The notes: generated from the sequence alone by a model not told the origin. A DNA stretch of 13,525 bases from Gammaproteobacteria bacterium (GCA_028282045.1 JANQIS010000269.1:1-13525); one strand, 5' to 3'. Counted from the first letter of the stretch, positions 1 to 6,905 are shown. Made by a program: numbers and translations.

Positions 1-996
1 TCCTTTATTTAACGTAAAGGCTGTGGTACTGATCCCTTGAGTGACGTTATTACTGGATGTCTGCAGTATTGTGCCCAATAAATCTGGTTGAGTAAGCGAA
101 ATACTTCTAAATACCGCGCTCCAGTTAATACCACGGTTGTAGTTATCGTTAAGCTCGACGGAAATTAACTGAATTTTGAAGCTAACTTGCCGGCCTAAGT
201 AAGAATTGTATTTTTTGATCCACTTGGCAACGCGTTTGATATTCTGAGCATGATCGGTGATAGTAATCGATGAACTTGATTGTGAAACTTCAAACTTACC
301 CGATTTAGACAGTATTGACTTAATGGCAGAGTTAACATCTTTCCAGGCATCAACTGAAGCACTTTCTTTGCTGAATTGATTACTATTCCCCGAGCCTGAA
401 CTCGAGCCTGATGAACCCGAGCTACCCTCGCCCAGGTTGCCGATCGGGTATTGTGATTGGGTTTTGCCAATATCATAATCCGCTTTACCCGGAATGGCAT
501 TAATTTGAAATGTGCGTGTGGTCATGTCAGAAACAACCACATGCCCATTATTGGTGTCAATATAATAACCGGTTAATTGTGCTACTTGTTTTAGTGCGCC
601 ACTGATAGGCCCATTAAAGTGCAGGGTGACTGGTTGGTTAGCATCAGCACCACCTCTGAATTCAACCGTAGTGTCAGCATTTTGCAACAGTTGTTTCATT
701 AGTGATCTTAGATCAAAAGTGCCGTTGACCACTACGTTACTTTGTAACCATAACGGCTGGCGTTTTACCGTAGTAAAATAGTATTTGTCCAGAGTTTTTA
801 CTTGATTTTGTTGTGCTTTATTTTGATGAGCTGGATCAATGGACTGATACGCCTGATTAATTTTATGACTATACTGGTTAGCCTGTTGGGTAACCGACGT
901 TTTGATCGCTGACTCATTGGCACACCCATAGAGCGTTAATAAGCTAAAGCTTGTACACGCTAACGATAGGTATTTGGCACACTTCCATTTACACAT
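1..996 (-). CDS. pilN: PilN-family type IVb pilus lipoprotein secretin (C-terminal part beyond window)
   Basis: This is the outer-membrane channel through which the pilus fibre exits. I translated 332 residues without a stop; the frame runs off the left edge, so the C-terminal secretin gate domain is not seen. The protein begins with a lipoprotein signal with lipobox LYGC (Cys25). Then come a region matching the N0/N1 part of PilN/BfpB secretins (around residues 90-172, including GALKQVAQLTG and VVVSDMTTRTFQI), a Gly/Ser-rich linker at about 190-204, and a second N-domain with ITITDHAQNI and VSFKIQLISVELND. The start ATG at 996 has AAGGGA five bases upstream and lies 23 bases after the TcpQ-gene stop, so the two are probably co-transcribed. 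The family is TIGR02520-like (R64 PilN, BfpB, TcpC). Assignment is by remembered family pattern, not by alignment. Confidence 0.87.
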   Translation of the reverse strand, partial: MCKWKCAKYLSLACTSFSLLTLYGCANESAIKTSVTQQANQYSHKINQAYQSIDPAHQNKAQQNQVKTLDKYYFTTVKRQPLWLQSNVVVNGTFDLRSLMKQLLQNADTTVEFRGGADANQPVTLHFNGPISGALKQVAQLTGYYIDTNNGHVVVSDMTTRTFQINAIPGKADYDIGKTQSQYPIGNLGEGSSGSSGSSSGSGNSNQFSKESASVDAWKDVNSAIKSILSKSGKFEVSQSSSSITITDHAQNIKRVAKWIKKYNSYLGRQVSFKIQLISVELNDNYNRGINWSAVFRSISLTQPDLLGTILQTSSNNVTQGISTTAFTLNKG

Positions 997-1019
997 GAGG
1001 ATCCCTTAATAAGTTAAAT

Positions 1020-1835
1020 TTATGAACCAGATGGAATAAAATAAAAATAAGCGACTTTATTTTTTTGATACAACTCGACTTTCACCGGATATCCTTCGAC
1101 CAGTTGTTGAATCGCTGAAACATAGTCTTTGGCAACGATTTTCTTAGTATTAAACAATACAATATCGTTTTTATTGGTATTATTTGTAACTACCTTCCAT
1201 CCATATTGTTTAGAAAGTTTCTCTATATTAAATAGCAGTGTCTTATTGGCGTGAGCGACAAACAACTTAGATTTACTCATATGTGGCACAGCCTTATGAT
1301 GAACTGGTGAGCTATTAATGGGCGCTTGCATTGATGCGTTATCTTTTGGCGCTTTAATGGGCGCTTGCATTGATGCATTATCTTTTGGCGCTTTAATGGG
1401 CGCCGTAACGGGTGCTTTAACATGACTGTCCATGACGTTGTTTGCCATGTGGGTGGCTGGTTGATTGTCAGATTTTTTCTTAATTTTTAGTGTGTCGACA
1501 TTGATTTGAATATTACCACCAGTCGCCATAGCAGGATGCGACGCGCTTGGTCTGTTAGTGTTAGGTGCAGGTTGTTGGTGATGCTGCTGTTGAGGGTGTT
1601 GTATCTGAGTAGCAAGGCGTGCTGAGTCAGCTACAATGGTATCGAGCAATAGTTTCCTTGCTTGTTGGTGCAAGGTTTTTTGAATTGCCATCTCCTCAGC
1701 AGACATGGATTGTTGTGCGGGGGTAGCCCGCGTTTGTTGAGTAACAGGGTAGTTTTGGGTTTGATCAGCATAAGTTGACCCTATAAAAGTGAGCAACCCC
1801 AAACTGATTAATATAGATTGATTAACATATTTCAT
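1020..1835 (-). CDS. Exported TcpQ-domain pilus assembly protein (PilL/TcpQ-like)
   Basis: The protein has 271 residues. An uncharged hydrophobic signal peptide (about 1-23, cleavage near TYA-DQ) leads into a low-complexity periplasmic region rich in Gln, His, Pro and Ala, and then a compact C-terminal domain (about 190-267; LFNIEKLSKQYGWKVV, IQQLVEGYPVKVELY). That domain fits the TcpQ family (PF10671), whose members in TCP and IncI pili stabilise or partner the secretin. The gene lies directly upstream of the secretin, as expected for a secretin partner. Residues 145-170 are two copies of APIKAPKDNASMQ encoded by a 39-bp tandem repeat, probably a length-variable linker. Unlike some PilL proteins there is no lipobox. 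The start ATG at 1835 has AAGGA six bases upstream. The domain call is fairly firm; its exact function in this pilus is inferred from family and context. Confidence 0.82.
   Translation of the reverse strand: MKYVNQSILISLGLLTFIGSTYADQTQNYPVTQQTRATPAQQSMSAEEMAIQKTLHQQARKLLLDTIVADSARLATQIQHPQQQHHQQPAPNTNRPSASHPAMATGGNIQINVDTLKIKKKSDNQPATHMANNVMDSHVKAPVTAPIKAPKDNASMQAPIKAPKDNASMQAPINSSPVHHKAVPHMSKSKLFVAHANKTLLFNIEKLSKQYGWKVVTNNTNKNDIVLFNTKKIVAKDYVSAIQQLVEGYPVKVELYQKNKVAYFYFIPSGS
1321..1398 (-). repeat. Two 39-bp tandem repeats inside the TcpQ-protein gene
   Basis: Units 1321-1359 and 1360-1398 differ by one base (GCG versus GCA) and each encodes APIKAPKDNASMQ in frame. Degenerate partial units flank them (API at the left edge; APVTAPIK on the right). 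Because 39 is a multiple of 3, copy changes would lengthen or shorten the periplasmic linker without a frameshift. Confidence 0.92.
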
Positions 1836-1863
1836 ATAGATTCCTTACTTATGAAAATTAAAT

Positions 1864-1883
1864 CTTGTGATAATTATGACAAG
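1864..1883. promoter_or_regulatory. 20-bp palindrome upstream of the TcpQ gene, candidate operator
   Basis: CTTGT-g-ATAATTAT-g-ACAAG is a near-perfect palindrome (one mismatched pair) 29-48 bases upstream of the TcpQ-gene ATG. Read on the minus strand it contains CATAAT, a plausible -10 box, so a bound repressor would cover the promoter. No good -35 is apparent, and AT-rich palindromes can arise by chance. Role is inferred. Confidence 0.3.
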
Positions 1884-1960
1884 TCCGTGTTTACAGAAAA
1901 TTGTTGAATGTAAATAAAATGTAAAGAGTTAATAAAGCTTGTTCCCTGGCGGGCTGCAAC

Positions 1961-1993
1961 CCGGGTTTGGCACTCATTACAGCGCCAACCCGG
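1961..1993. repeat. GC-rich hairpin (REP-like palindrome) between the 369-aa gene and the TcpQ gene
   Basis: The left arm CCGGGTTTGGC (1961-1971) pairs with GCCAACCCGG (1984-1993) with one bulged T. Two further CT/AG pairs follow across an A/C mismatch, closing a loop of six bases. It lies just after the stop of the 369-aa gene (2007). A second GC-rich patch (GGGCTGCAACCC, 1951-1962) abuts it. No T-run follows on the minus strand, so a classical intrinsic terminator is not supported. The GC content is much higher than the surrounding intergenic DNA, which suggests a dispersed REP-type element or an mRNA-stabilising stem-loop. Confidence 0.6.
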
Positions 1994-2006
1994 ATTGTTA
2001 AAAGGT

Positions 2007-3116
2007 CTAAAAGTGAGCCAGGTTAAAATAATTAATTTTTGCTGTTATTTTCATCGGCTTAATACCAAGACGTGCCAACATCGGTGTTTTGGGTGAACAA
2101 TCCAACGTCAAGGTAGAGTATCCTTTGCGTTCACTTGTTACAATGCCGGAAGGTGCAGGGATATTCTTCGTATTGTAGTCCCAATCTTTATAAGGACCGT
2201 ATGTTCTATCCCCGGTATCGACTTGCACACTGCACTTATATTGCATTGCCATCAAAGGCTTAATAGCAGCTTTCATTCCTACTGTTAACTGAGTGATGTT
2301 CAGTCTAGAGGCTTTATCTTGTGAAAATCCACCCTGTGATGCTTGGTAGAGTCGATACCATGAACCTGCATCACTGCCGTTATGCCAGTACATGTCATTT
2401 GGGCTTAACACTGAGCCATCATACTTATAGATTTTATTCACGTTGGAAGATACACCATAAAATATCAGGTTTGCCTTAATCTCAGCGGCTGTGAGCAAGC
2501 TGGTGAAGTAGGTTTGATATCTAATGCCGCCATTTGATGGCACATCTTGATTGTAGCAAAGCAGGTTTAAGCTCCCTGAGTAACAAACCGGAATGATAGC
2601 ACTTCTGCCGGTGATCGAGCTGATCTTATGATGAGGATCAAGCGCGAAAGCCAAATCGCTTGTGCCAATATAATTACCCCAATGGTCAAATAAATGACTG
2701 ATTGCTGTAGCAGAGCATAAAGGGATAACAGCGATAGCACATAACCACCACGGCCAGCCCGAATCGCTAGTCTTATGATGATACAGCTTTAAGCTGCCAA
2801 GATAGGTCCCGCTGGTATAAGCTTTATACGAGACCCATTTTGGCATATCGGCACAATTGTGGCCAAAGGGATTCCAATGGTTGGAGTCTTCGTATGCATG
2901 ACTGGATTCGCCATAGTCAACGGTCCCCCCTGATGGCACAGTAATAGTATCTACTGTATTGTACATACAGTCGTCGCCTGATCTGTATAGGGTGATAGAA
3001 TTACCTGTCAAGTTGGTGAAAGCAACGCCCCAATAACTGGAAGCAAACGTTGACTGGTTGTTTAACAGCATAACCAGCATAATCAAGCCTGTTATGACTC
3101 TTTTCATATAGTACAT
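2007..3116 (-). CDS. Large exported protein of unknown function within the pilus operon
   Basis: I do not recognise the family. The 369-residue product starts with MYYMKR and has a Sec signal peptide ending near STFASS. The mature part is rich in Trp, Tyr, Gly and Ser, as in extracellular beta-rich proteins (WGVAFTNLTGNSITLY, TITVPSGGTVDYGES), with about eight Cys, a hydrophobic patch near residues 122-142 (WPWWLCAIAVIPLC), and a C-terminal IKPMKITAKINYF. I chose ATG 3116 because AGGAG sits eight bases upstream; GTG 3119 and ATG 3107 are alternatives. It lies between the peptidase-linked small gene (38-41 bases upstream) and the TcpQ gene. Other type IVb operons carry a similar-sized secreted protein exported through the pilus machine (TcpF, CofJ). 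Position and size fit that role, but I see no sequence match, so function is inference only. Confidence 0.72.
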   Translation of the reverse strand: MYYMKRVITGLIMLVMLLNNQSTFASSYWGVAFTNLTGNSITLYRSGDDCMYNTVDTITVPSGGTVDYGESSHAYEDSNHWNPFGHNCADMPKWVSYKAYTSGTYLGSLKLYHHKTSDSGWPWWLCAIAVIPLCSATAISHLFDHWGNYIGTSDLAFALDPHHKISSITGRSAIIPVCYSGSLNLLCYNQDVPSNGGIRYQTYFTSLLTAAEIKANLIFYGVSSNVNKIYKYDGSVLSPNDMYWHNGSDAGSWYRLYQASQGGFSQDKASRLNITQLTVGMKAAIKPLMAMQYKCSVQVDTGDRTYGPYKDWDYNTKNIPAPSGIVTSERKGYSTLTLDCSPKTPMLARLGIKPMKITAKINYFNLAHF

Positions 3117-3157
3117 CACTCATTCTCCTGTGTAAGTTGTATTCATCGCTGCCAATA

Positions 3158-3484
3158 TTAGGATTGGACAACAGTTAGGGTTTCATTACTTCCTGAGGCA
3201 AATTTACATTCAATTTTTGCACAGTACAGATTTTGTTGTTTAGTTGAGGCAGAGGCTTGAATGCCAATTAAAGCGCGGTTAGCGTCACACTCAGCCAAAT
3301 AACCTGAGCTTGGACTGATGCTTGTATCAACTTTCTCGTTATTATAGGAAGTGCATTGCACTGCGACATTGTTTGTGGCAGAGGTTGTTGTGTTGGTTGA
3401 ATCGTTCACTGCCAATGCCATATCAGCTTGTGTTAATAGACTGATCAGTAGTAGCAATATTATTGGTATTTTCCATTGTTTCAT
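3158..3484 (-). CDS. Small Cys-containing exported protein of unknown function
   Basis: The product is 108 residues: a strong Sec signal (MKQWKIPIILLLLISLL, cleavage near ALA-VN at about residue 25), a Thr/Ser/Asn-rich spacer, then a compact domain with four Cys (VQC, AEC, LYC, IEC) that could form two disulfides in the periplasm. Its ATG (3484-3482) overlaps the prepilin-peptidase stop as ATGA, indicating translational coupling, and AGGAG lies ten bases upstream. The frame is open for another 68 codons upstream, but that part only overlaps the peptidase gene in another frame and lacks a signal peptide, so the inner start is preferred. I do not recognise the family; the C-x-x-NRALIGIQAS segment looks like a small beta-sandwich or lectin-like fold but that is a guess. 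A minor accessory or secreted subunit of the pilus is plausible. Confidence 0.7.
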   Translation of the reverse strand: MKQWKIPIILLLLISLLTQADMALAVNDSTNTTTSATNNVAVQCTSYNNEKVDTSISPSSGYLAECDANRALIGIQASASTKQQNLYCAKIECKFASGSNETLTVVQS

Positions 3485-4290
3485 GACGTTAATGCTCCTA
3501 TAAAAAAGGGTAAGTAAGGCTTTGCCAGCACACAAACCAATCCGCCCGTTAATAAAAATGGCCCAAAAGGTAGCTTGCGGTGTAAAAAAGTTTTGCTGTG
3601 TGATCGATGGTTTGTCACTATGGCATAGCCCACAGCAGTCAGTGATGCGATCAGCATAATCAGTGACACCCCCGTGATGCCAACCCAAACACCTAGCGCT
3701 GCCATCAGTTTGACATCGCCAAATCCTAATCCATTGCGGTGTGTAATCAGTTTATGGATCAGGTCAATTAGCCAAAAAAGCATAAAGCCTGTAATACCAC
3801 CTAAAATGGCCTGATCAAAGGTCACAAAAGTATGCCAATAATTAGTTGTTAATCCGCATAGCAGTAATAGTAATACCAAAATATCCGGTAATAGCAGGTA
3901 CTGAATATCAATCAATGCCAGTGCCAACCCAAAAAACACCAGAGCAGACAAGCTGAAAAATGTCGGACTTAAACCGTACAGAGCAAACAGGATTGCGATA
4001 GCTATTGTAAAGGTCAATTCAGTGATCACGTATTGGCGAGCGATCGGTTGATGGCAGCTATGGCAAACCCCACGGCTGATAAAAAATCCCAGAATGGGTA
4101 GCTTATAGCGCCAAGCAATGACAGTATGACAGCCAGGGCAATGTGAGGGCGGATACCATAAGTTAAATCGCTGTCCGGCAGTTTGACACATCATTATTGG
4201 CAAGCGATGTGCCACCACGGTGAGAAGCCCCCCCAACAGGGCGCTATAGAATACCACCGCTATCCATATTATGCTTTGAAATGTCATCAT
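3481..4290 (-). CDS. Type IV prepilin leader peptidase / N-methyltransferase (A24 family)
   Basis: This integral membrane aspartic protease cleaves prepilin leaders at Gly(-1) and methylates the new N-terminus. At 269 residues it is full length. The N-terminal methyltransferase domain shows HRLP (28-31) and two zinc-binding pairs, CPGC (51-54) and CHSC (76-79). The protease domain shows both catalytic aspartates: D128 in ALIDIQYLLLPD and D192 in GFGDVKL. Many hydrophobic segments follow, with KLPFGPFL near the end. It presumably processes the three prepilins encoded upstream in the same cluster. ATG 4290 (or 4287) follows GGGAT by a short spacer and lies 23 bases after the preceding stop; the 3' end overlaps the next gene by ATGA. 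TcpJ, PilD and PilU are functional equivalents; having its own copy suits a self-contained pilus locus. Confidence 0.96.
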   Translation of the reverse strand: MMTFQSIIWIAVVFYSALLGGLLTVVAHRLPIMMCQTAGQRFNLWYPPSHCPGCHTVIAWRYKLPILGFFISRGVCHSCHQPIARQYVITELTFTIAIAILFALYGLSPTFFSLSALVFFGLALALIDIQYLLLPDILVLLLLLCGLTTNYWHTFVTFDQAILGGITGFMLFWLIDLIHKLITHRNGLGFGDVKLMAALGVWVGITGVSLIMLIASLTAVGYAIVTNHRSHSKTFLHRKLPFGPFLLTGGLVCVLAKPYLPFFIGALTS

Positions 4291-4313
4291 TATTATCCCA
4301 TCATCCTATGTTA

Positions 4314-4709
4314 TTACGGTAGTGCCGTACCATTCGCTGTCACGATGTCCGGTATCGCCTCAACACTGAGAATCTGTGTGCTATTTGAATTTGTGTAGTC
4401 ATATTGGGTCGGATTGGTTGCCACACCCACCGGGATTGAGCCAGAATGTGCTGAGCCAATACCAACGTTATTGGTGAGTTTAAAAGCAGGGTCGCCAGCA
4501 TATGGATGTGGCTTGTGGGTAGCGGGGTCAATTGTGTTCAGATCTATATGATCCATCCGGGTGAAGGTCGTTATATGCAACTTTGAATCGACTGAATCAG
4601 CGCCACAATGAGTGCCCAATTTCGAACAGTCTGTCGTTGCGCTGGCTATGGTCAACGAACTCAATAGCACGTTTATGGCCAGTAATAATATGGTAGTGAT
4701 CATACGCAT
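4314..4709 (-). CDS. Small exported protein of unknown function between pilin and peptidase genes
   Basis: The 131-residue product has a Sec signal (MRMITTILLLAINVLLSSL, cleavage near ASA-TT at about residue 24) and two early Cys (28 and 35) that may pair. No prepilin leader is present, so it is not a pilin. The mature chain is polar, with Thr, Asn, His and Asp and no transmembrane segment. ATG 4709 has GGAG six bases upstream; ATG 4703 is less well placed. It lies 11 bases after the stop of the PilV-like gene and 23 bases before the peptidase gene, so it belongs to the operon. I do not recognise a family. A periplasmic accessory or pilus-associated subunit is possible from context alone. Confidence 0.68.
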   Translation of the reverse strand: MRMITTILLLAINVLLSSLTIASATTDCSKLGTHCGADSVDSKLHITTFTRMDHIDLNTIDPATHKPHPYAGDPAFKLTNNVGIGSAHSGSIPVGVATNPTQYDYTNSNSTQILSVEAIPDIVTANGTALP

Positions 4710-4720
4710 AACATGCTCCG

Positions 4721-5563
4721 TTAGTGGGTCAAACAGTCACGGATAGCCATGACTTGCCAGGGTGTTGCAGCGCCACTGCTGTCTTTCATCAGGGTTGATT
4801 TACTGGTAACCGCCTCGATATGTCCGGTCCAACAACCATATGTACAGTAGGGATCTGCCGGGTCGCCATGGCCTGCAGCCTTCTTCACCTTTGCATAGGC
4901 TGAAATGGCACTGACAGGAAACCCTCCGGTATCGATGGTGAGTGGCAAAACAAACACTTTAGGGTCACGACCGCTGACACATTTTGGCATTGGAATTTCG
5001 GTATTTGTTTTGTATATGGCAATATCAAAAGATTTCAGTTCATTGGCCACTGTAGCGATATGTGTAATCACATAGTGAGAACCTGCAGCACACCCCGGGT
5101 TCCAAGTACCACCAGATATTGTTAACGGTGTATCAACAGTCCCATGTGGCAGGATGGCTGCCAATGTTCTGGCAATTGATCGGCTGGGCACACAGGTGCC
5201 TACTGCCAGTTCAGCAGTAGGCGCAGCTGGTGCGCCTGTTAGTTGAATAAGATAAGAATTTCCCCAAATATTCTTAACATCTGAGGCCATCAAGTAGTCG
5301 CCATGAGTTGGGGATGTATTTGGATATAGAGCCTTAATGGTAGAAGGCCAGGTTTCACTATGGTCGTGAAAATAGGACACACTGGCACCTAAAACCATAT
5401 TGATTTCCTGGGCAGTGCGTTGTGCGGCCCGTTGGTCTTGAGCATGCTTCATAAAATAAATCGTTGCTGTAAATACCAACGTTAATATGCTCAACGCCAA
5501 CATCACCTCAATCAGCGCCCATCCTTGTTGTTTGGTACAGTGCTGTATCCTTGTTAATGACAT
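4721..5563 (-). CDS. Minor prepilin, PilV-like (class III leader, Trp at +1)
   Basis: The 280-residue product has a short 14-residue leader ending KQQG, cleaved before WALIE: Gly at -1, Trp at +1 and the conserved Glu at +5. The hydrophobic alpha1 segment (about 16-38) would anchor it in the fibre. The globular part contains six or more Cys (TCVP, NPGC, PKC, PYCTYGC, RDC) and a pilin-like WPSTIKALYP and NIWGNSYLIQL segment. A Trp after the cleavage site followed by a Glu recalls R64 PilV, the tip adhesin, but I see no shufflon or PilV-type C-terminal tail and no recombinase gene. It may sit at the tip or help initiate assembly. The start overlaps the preceding pilin gene by 10 bases and has AGGAG seven bases upstream. 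Confidence 0.85.
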   Translation of the reverse strand: MSLTRIQHCTKQQGWALIEVMLALSILTLVFTATIYFMKHAQDQRAAQRTAQEINMVLGASVSYFHDHSETWPSTIKALYPNTSPTHGDYLMASDVKNIWGNSYLIQLTGAPAAPTAELAVGTCVPSRSIARTLAAILPHGTVDTPLTISGGTWNPGCAAGSHYVITHIATVANELKSFDIAIYKTNTEIPMPKCVSGRDPKVFVLPLTIDTGGFPVSAISAYAKVKKAAGHGDPADPYCTYGCWTGHIEAVTSKSTLMKDSSGAATPWQVMAIRDCLTH

Positions 5564-6171
5564 GGGTAAACTCCTGATGCTGGGTCAAATTGTGTTGAAG
5601 AGTCCTGATGGATGTAATAGGTAAAATCAGTGACCATAGTAATATTGTTATTGCTATAGGTGGGGTATAGGTATCGACGGGTAATGGTGAAGTTATCATT
5701 GGGTCCGGTAAAACCGCTATCAGTACGCATAACATGGCGATAATACACTTTTTGTTTAGCGTTCAGGCTGGCATCAAGGTGTGCGTGCAATATAATTATC
5801 ACCGACCTTTCTGTCTTTGAAGCAGGTCCCGTATATCCAATGCTATCGATATCGATGCCTTTTAAATCAGCAGGATCATATGGCACACAGTACTGTGAAT
5901 GTTTACTATACAAATCGAGAATATTGCCAGTGTGTGCGGGTCCGCTATCAGGTGCATAACTGGCAGCGCGTGCGACACCTTTCATAATCTGATTTACTGT
6001 TGCCATATCTTCTTGAAACTGGTAGGCCAGTTGTGTCGATTTTCTATAGTCGATCATCAAAAGAGTGACGGTAATCAAAAACACTGCTGAGATGGCAATT
6101 ACCAGGCCGAGTTCGATCAAAGCACCGCCGTGCTGTTGATCGAGTGTACGGGTTGTTGTTACGCTGTGCAT
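5554..6171 (-). CDS. Minor prepilin of the type IVb pilus
   Basis: The 205-residue product has a 15-residue leader ending QQHG followed by GALIE, so Gly at -1 and Glu at +5 are both present. The hydrophobic alpha1 segment is about residues 16-42. The rest is a soluble domain with only two Cys (about 95 and 204) that could form the usual C-terminal pilin disulfide loop. It is larger than the major pilin encoded upstream and probably a low-abundance subunit. ATG 6171 has AGGAG seven bases upstream. The last 10 bases overlap the start of the PilV-like gene, suggesting coupled translation. I do not recognise the soluble domain. Confidence 0.85.
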   Translation of the reverse strand: MHSVTTTRTLDQQHGGALIELGLVIAISAVFLITVTLLMIDYRKSTQLAYQFQEDMATVNQIMKGVARAASYAPDSGPAHTGNILDLYSKHSQYCVPYDPADLKGIDIDSIGYTGPASKTERSVIIILHAHLDASLNAKQKVYYRHVMRTDSGFTGPNDNFTITRRYLYPTYSNNNITMVTDFTYYIHQDSSTQFDPASGVYPCH

Positions 6172-6256
6172 TGAACACTCCTGGTATGGGGTATGTCACC
6201 GTTGGTTTGTTTTCATTCACCGTCACTATAATTCAGTAACGTCTTTGCAATGAATC

Positions 6257-6278
6257 TTGGCCACTTCACAGTGGCCAA
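6257..6278 (-). promoter_or_regulatory. Intergenic hairpin after the major pilin gene
   Basis: TTGGCCAC (6257-6264) and GTGGCCAA (6271-6278) form a perfect 8-bp stem with a 6-base loop, 14 bases after the major pilin stop. No T-run follows on the minus strand, so it is more likely an mRNA-stabilising or partial-attenuation hairpin that lets pilin be made in excess over downstream genes than a full terminator. Confidence 0.65.
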
Positions 6279-6292
6279 ATATCATTAGAGGT

Positions 6293-6775
6293 TTATCGGT
6301 TGAAGGTAATCGTTACACCACTAGTACTACAAGTGCCGGTAGTATTAACAATATTGTTTGCTACTTGTGCATCAAAGTAAGATTTAATAGCTTTACATGC
6401 CTTCTGGCTGGTGCTGGGTATGTTGCCAGTGCTAACTGCAATTGTAGTATTAGTACTGGTAACGCTATAAGAACCGCCCCAGGGGTTAGTGTTTGGTGCA
6501 TCCAGTTGGCCGATTGTTGGTACTGTGGTTGCGCCTCCTGCTGCATTAACCGCAGCCGAATAAATACCTGTGATATCTTTTTCTGTAGAGAGGCTTTTAG
6601 CACTTGAGTTAGTGCTCCTGTAGATTGCCAGACCGGCAACCACAATGATCGCACTAACGGCAATAGCCAGGCCTACTTCAACCAGGGTTAAACCACGTTG
6701 TTTGCGCAGACGTGACAGGGTCGTTTTTGTTCGTTGAGCGAAAGTTACTTGTTTTAAGTTGTTGCTAAGTTTCAT
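6293..6775 (-). CDS. Major type IVb prepilin, PilS-like
   Basis: The 160-residue prepilin has a long 28-residue basic leader ending RKQRG, followed by LTLVEVGLAIAV: Gly at -1, Leu at +1, Glu at +5. A long leader and Leu rather than methyl-Phe at +1 are hallmarks of type IVb pilins. The mature protein of 132 residues has the alpha1 helix (about 29-52), an NPWGGSYSV segment typical of the PilS family (PF08805), and one C-terminal Cys pair (127 and 149) for the disulfide-bonded D-region. A strong ribosome site (AAAGGAG, nine bases before ATG 6775), its own 130-bp leader region and a hairpin after the stop all point to high expression. It should be the main fibre subunit, processed by the peptidase encoded downstream. 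TcpA, BfpA and PilS are analogues. Confidence 0.92.
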   Translation of the reverse strand: MKLSNNLKQVTFAQRTKTTLSRLRKQRGLTLVEVGLAIAVSAIIVVAGLAIYRSTNSSAKSLSTEKDITGIYSAAVNAAGGATTVPTIGQLDAPNTNPWGGSYSVTSTNTTIAVSTGNIPSTSQKACKAIKSYFDAQVANNIVNTTGTCSTSGVTITFNR

Positions 6776-6833
6776 TATAGTAGTCTCCTTTGACTGTTAA
6801 AATTTAGTTGGTCGATTGTAAATAATTAGCTTT

Positions 6834-6860
6834 GTTGTATTGGTTGTATCGGTTGTATTG
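6834..6860. repeat. Three tandem 9-bp repeats upstream of the major pilin gene
   Basis: Units are GTTGTATTG, GTTGTATCG and GTTGTATTG on the plus strand (CAATACAAC, CGATACAAC, CAATACAAC in the direction of transcription), end to end, 59-85 bases before the pilin ATG. No convincing sigma-70 promoter is visible in this 130-bp spacer, so the iterons may be an activator binding site or simple slippage repeats. Confidence 0.75.
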
Positions 6861-6905
6861 TCATTTCATAACACTATCCTCATTCCGTTAACTACATAAG
6901 TTTGG

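Noticed and set aside
195..500. 101-codon minus-strand frame
   Set aside because: It is a shadow inside the secretin gene, whose own frame is open from 996 to the window edge and has family motifs.
1321..1398. CRISPR-like repeat
   Set aside because: The units are directly adjacent with no spacers and lie in frame in a coding sequence.
3158..3688. 176-codon open frame with start at 3688
   Set aside because: The upstream 68 codons overlap the peptidase gene in another frame and carry no signal peptide. The inner ATG 3484 has a ribosome site, a clean Sec signal and an ATGA overlap.
4721..6171. Shufflon or invertible segment in the minor pilin region
   Set aside because: I found no inverted 19-bp type repeats flanking alternative C-termini and no recombinase gene in the window.
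6257..6278. Intrinsic terminator after the pilin gene
   Set aside because: No T-run follows the stem on the transcribed strand, and the downstream genes need the same transcript unless another promoter exists.
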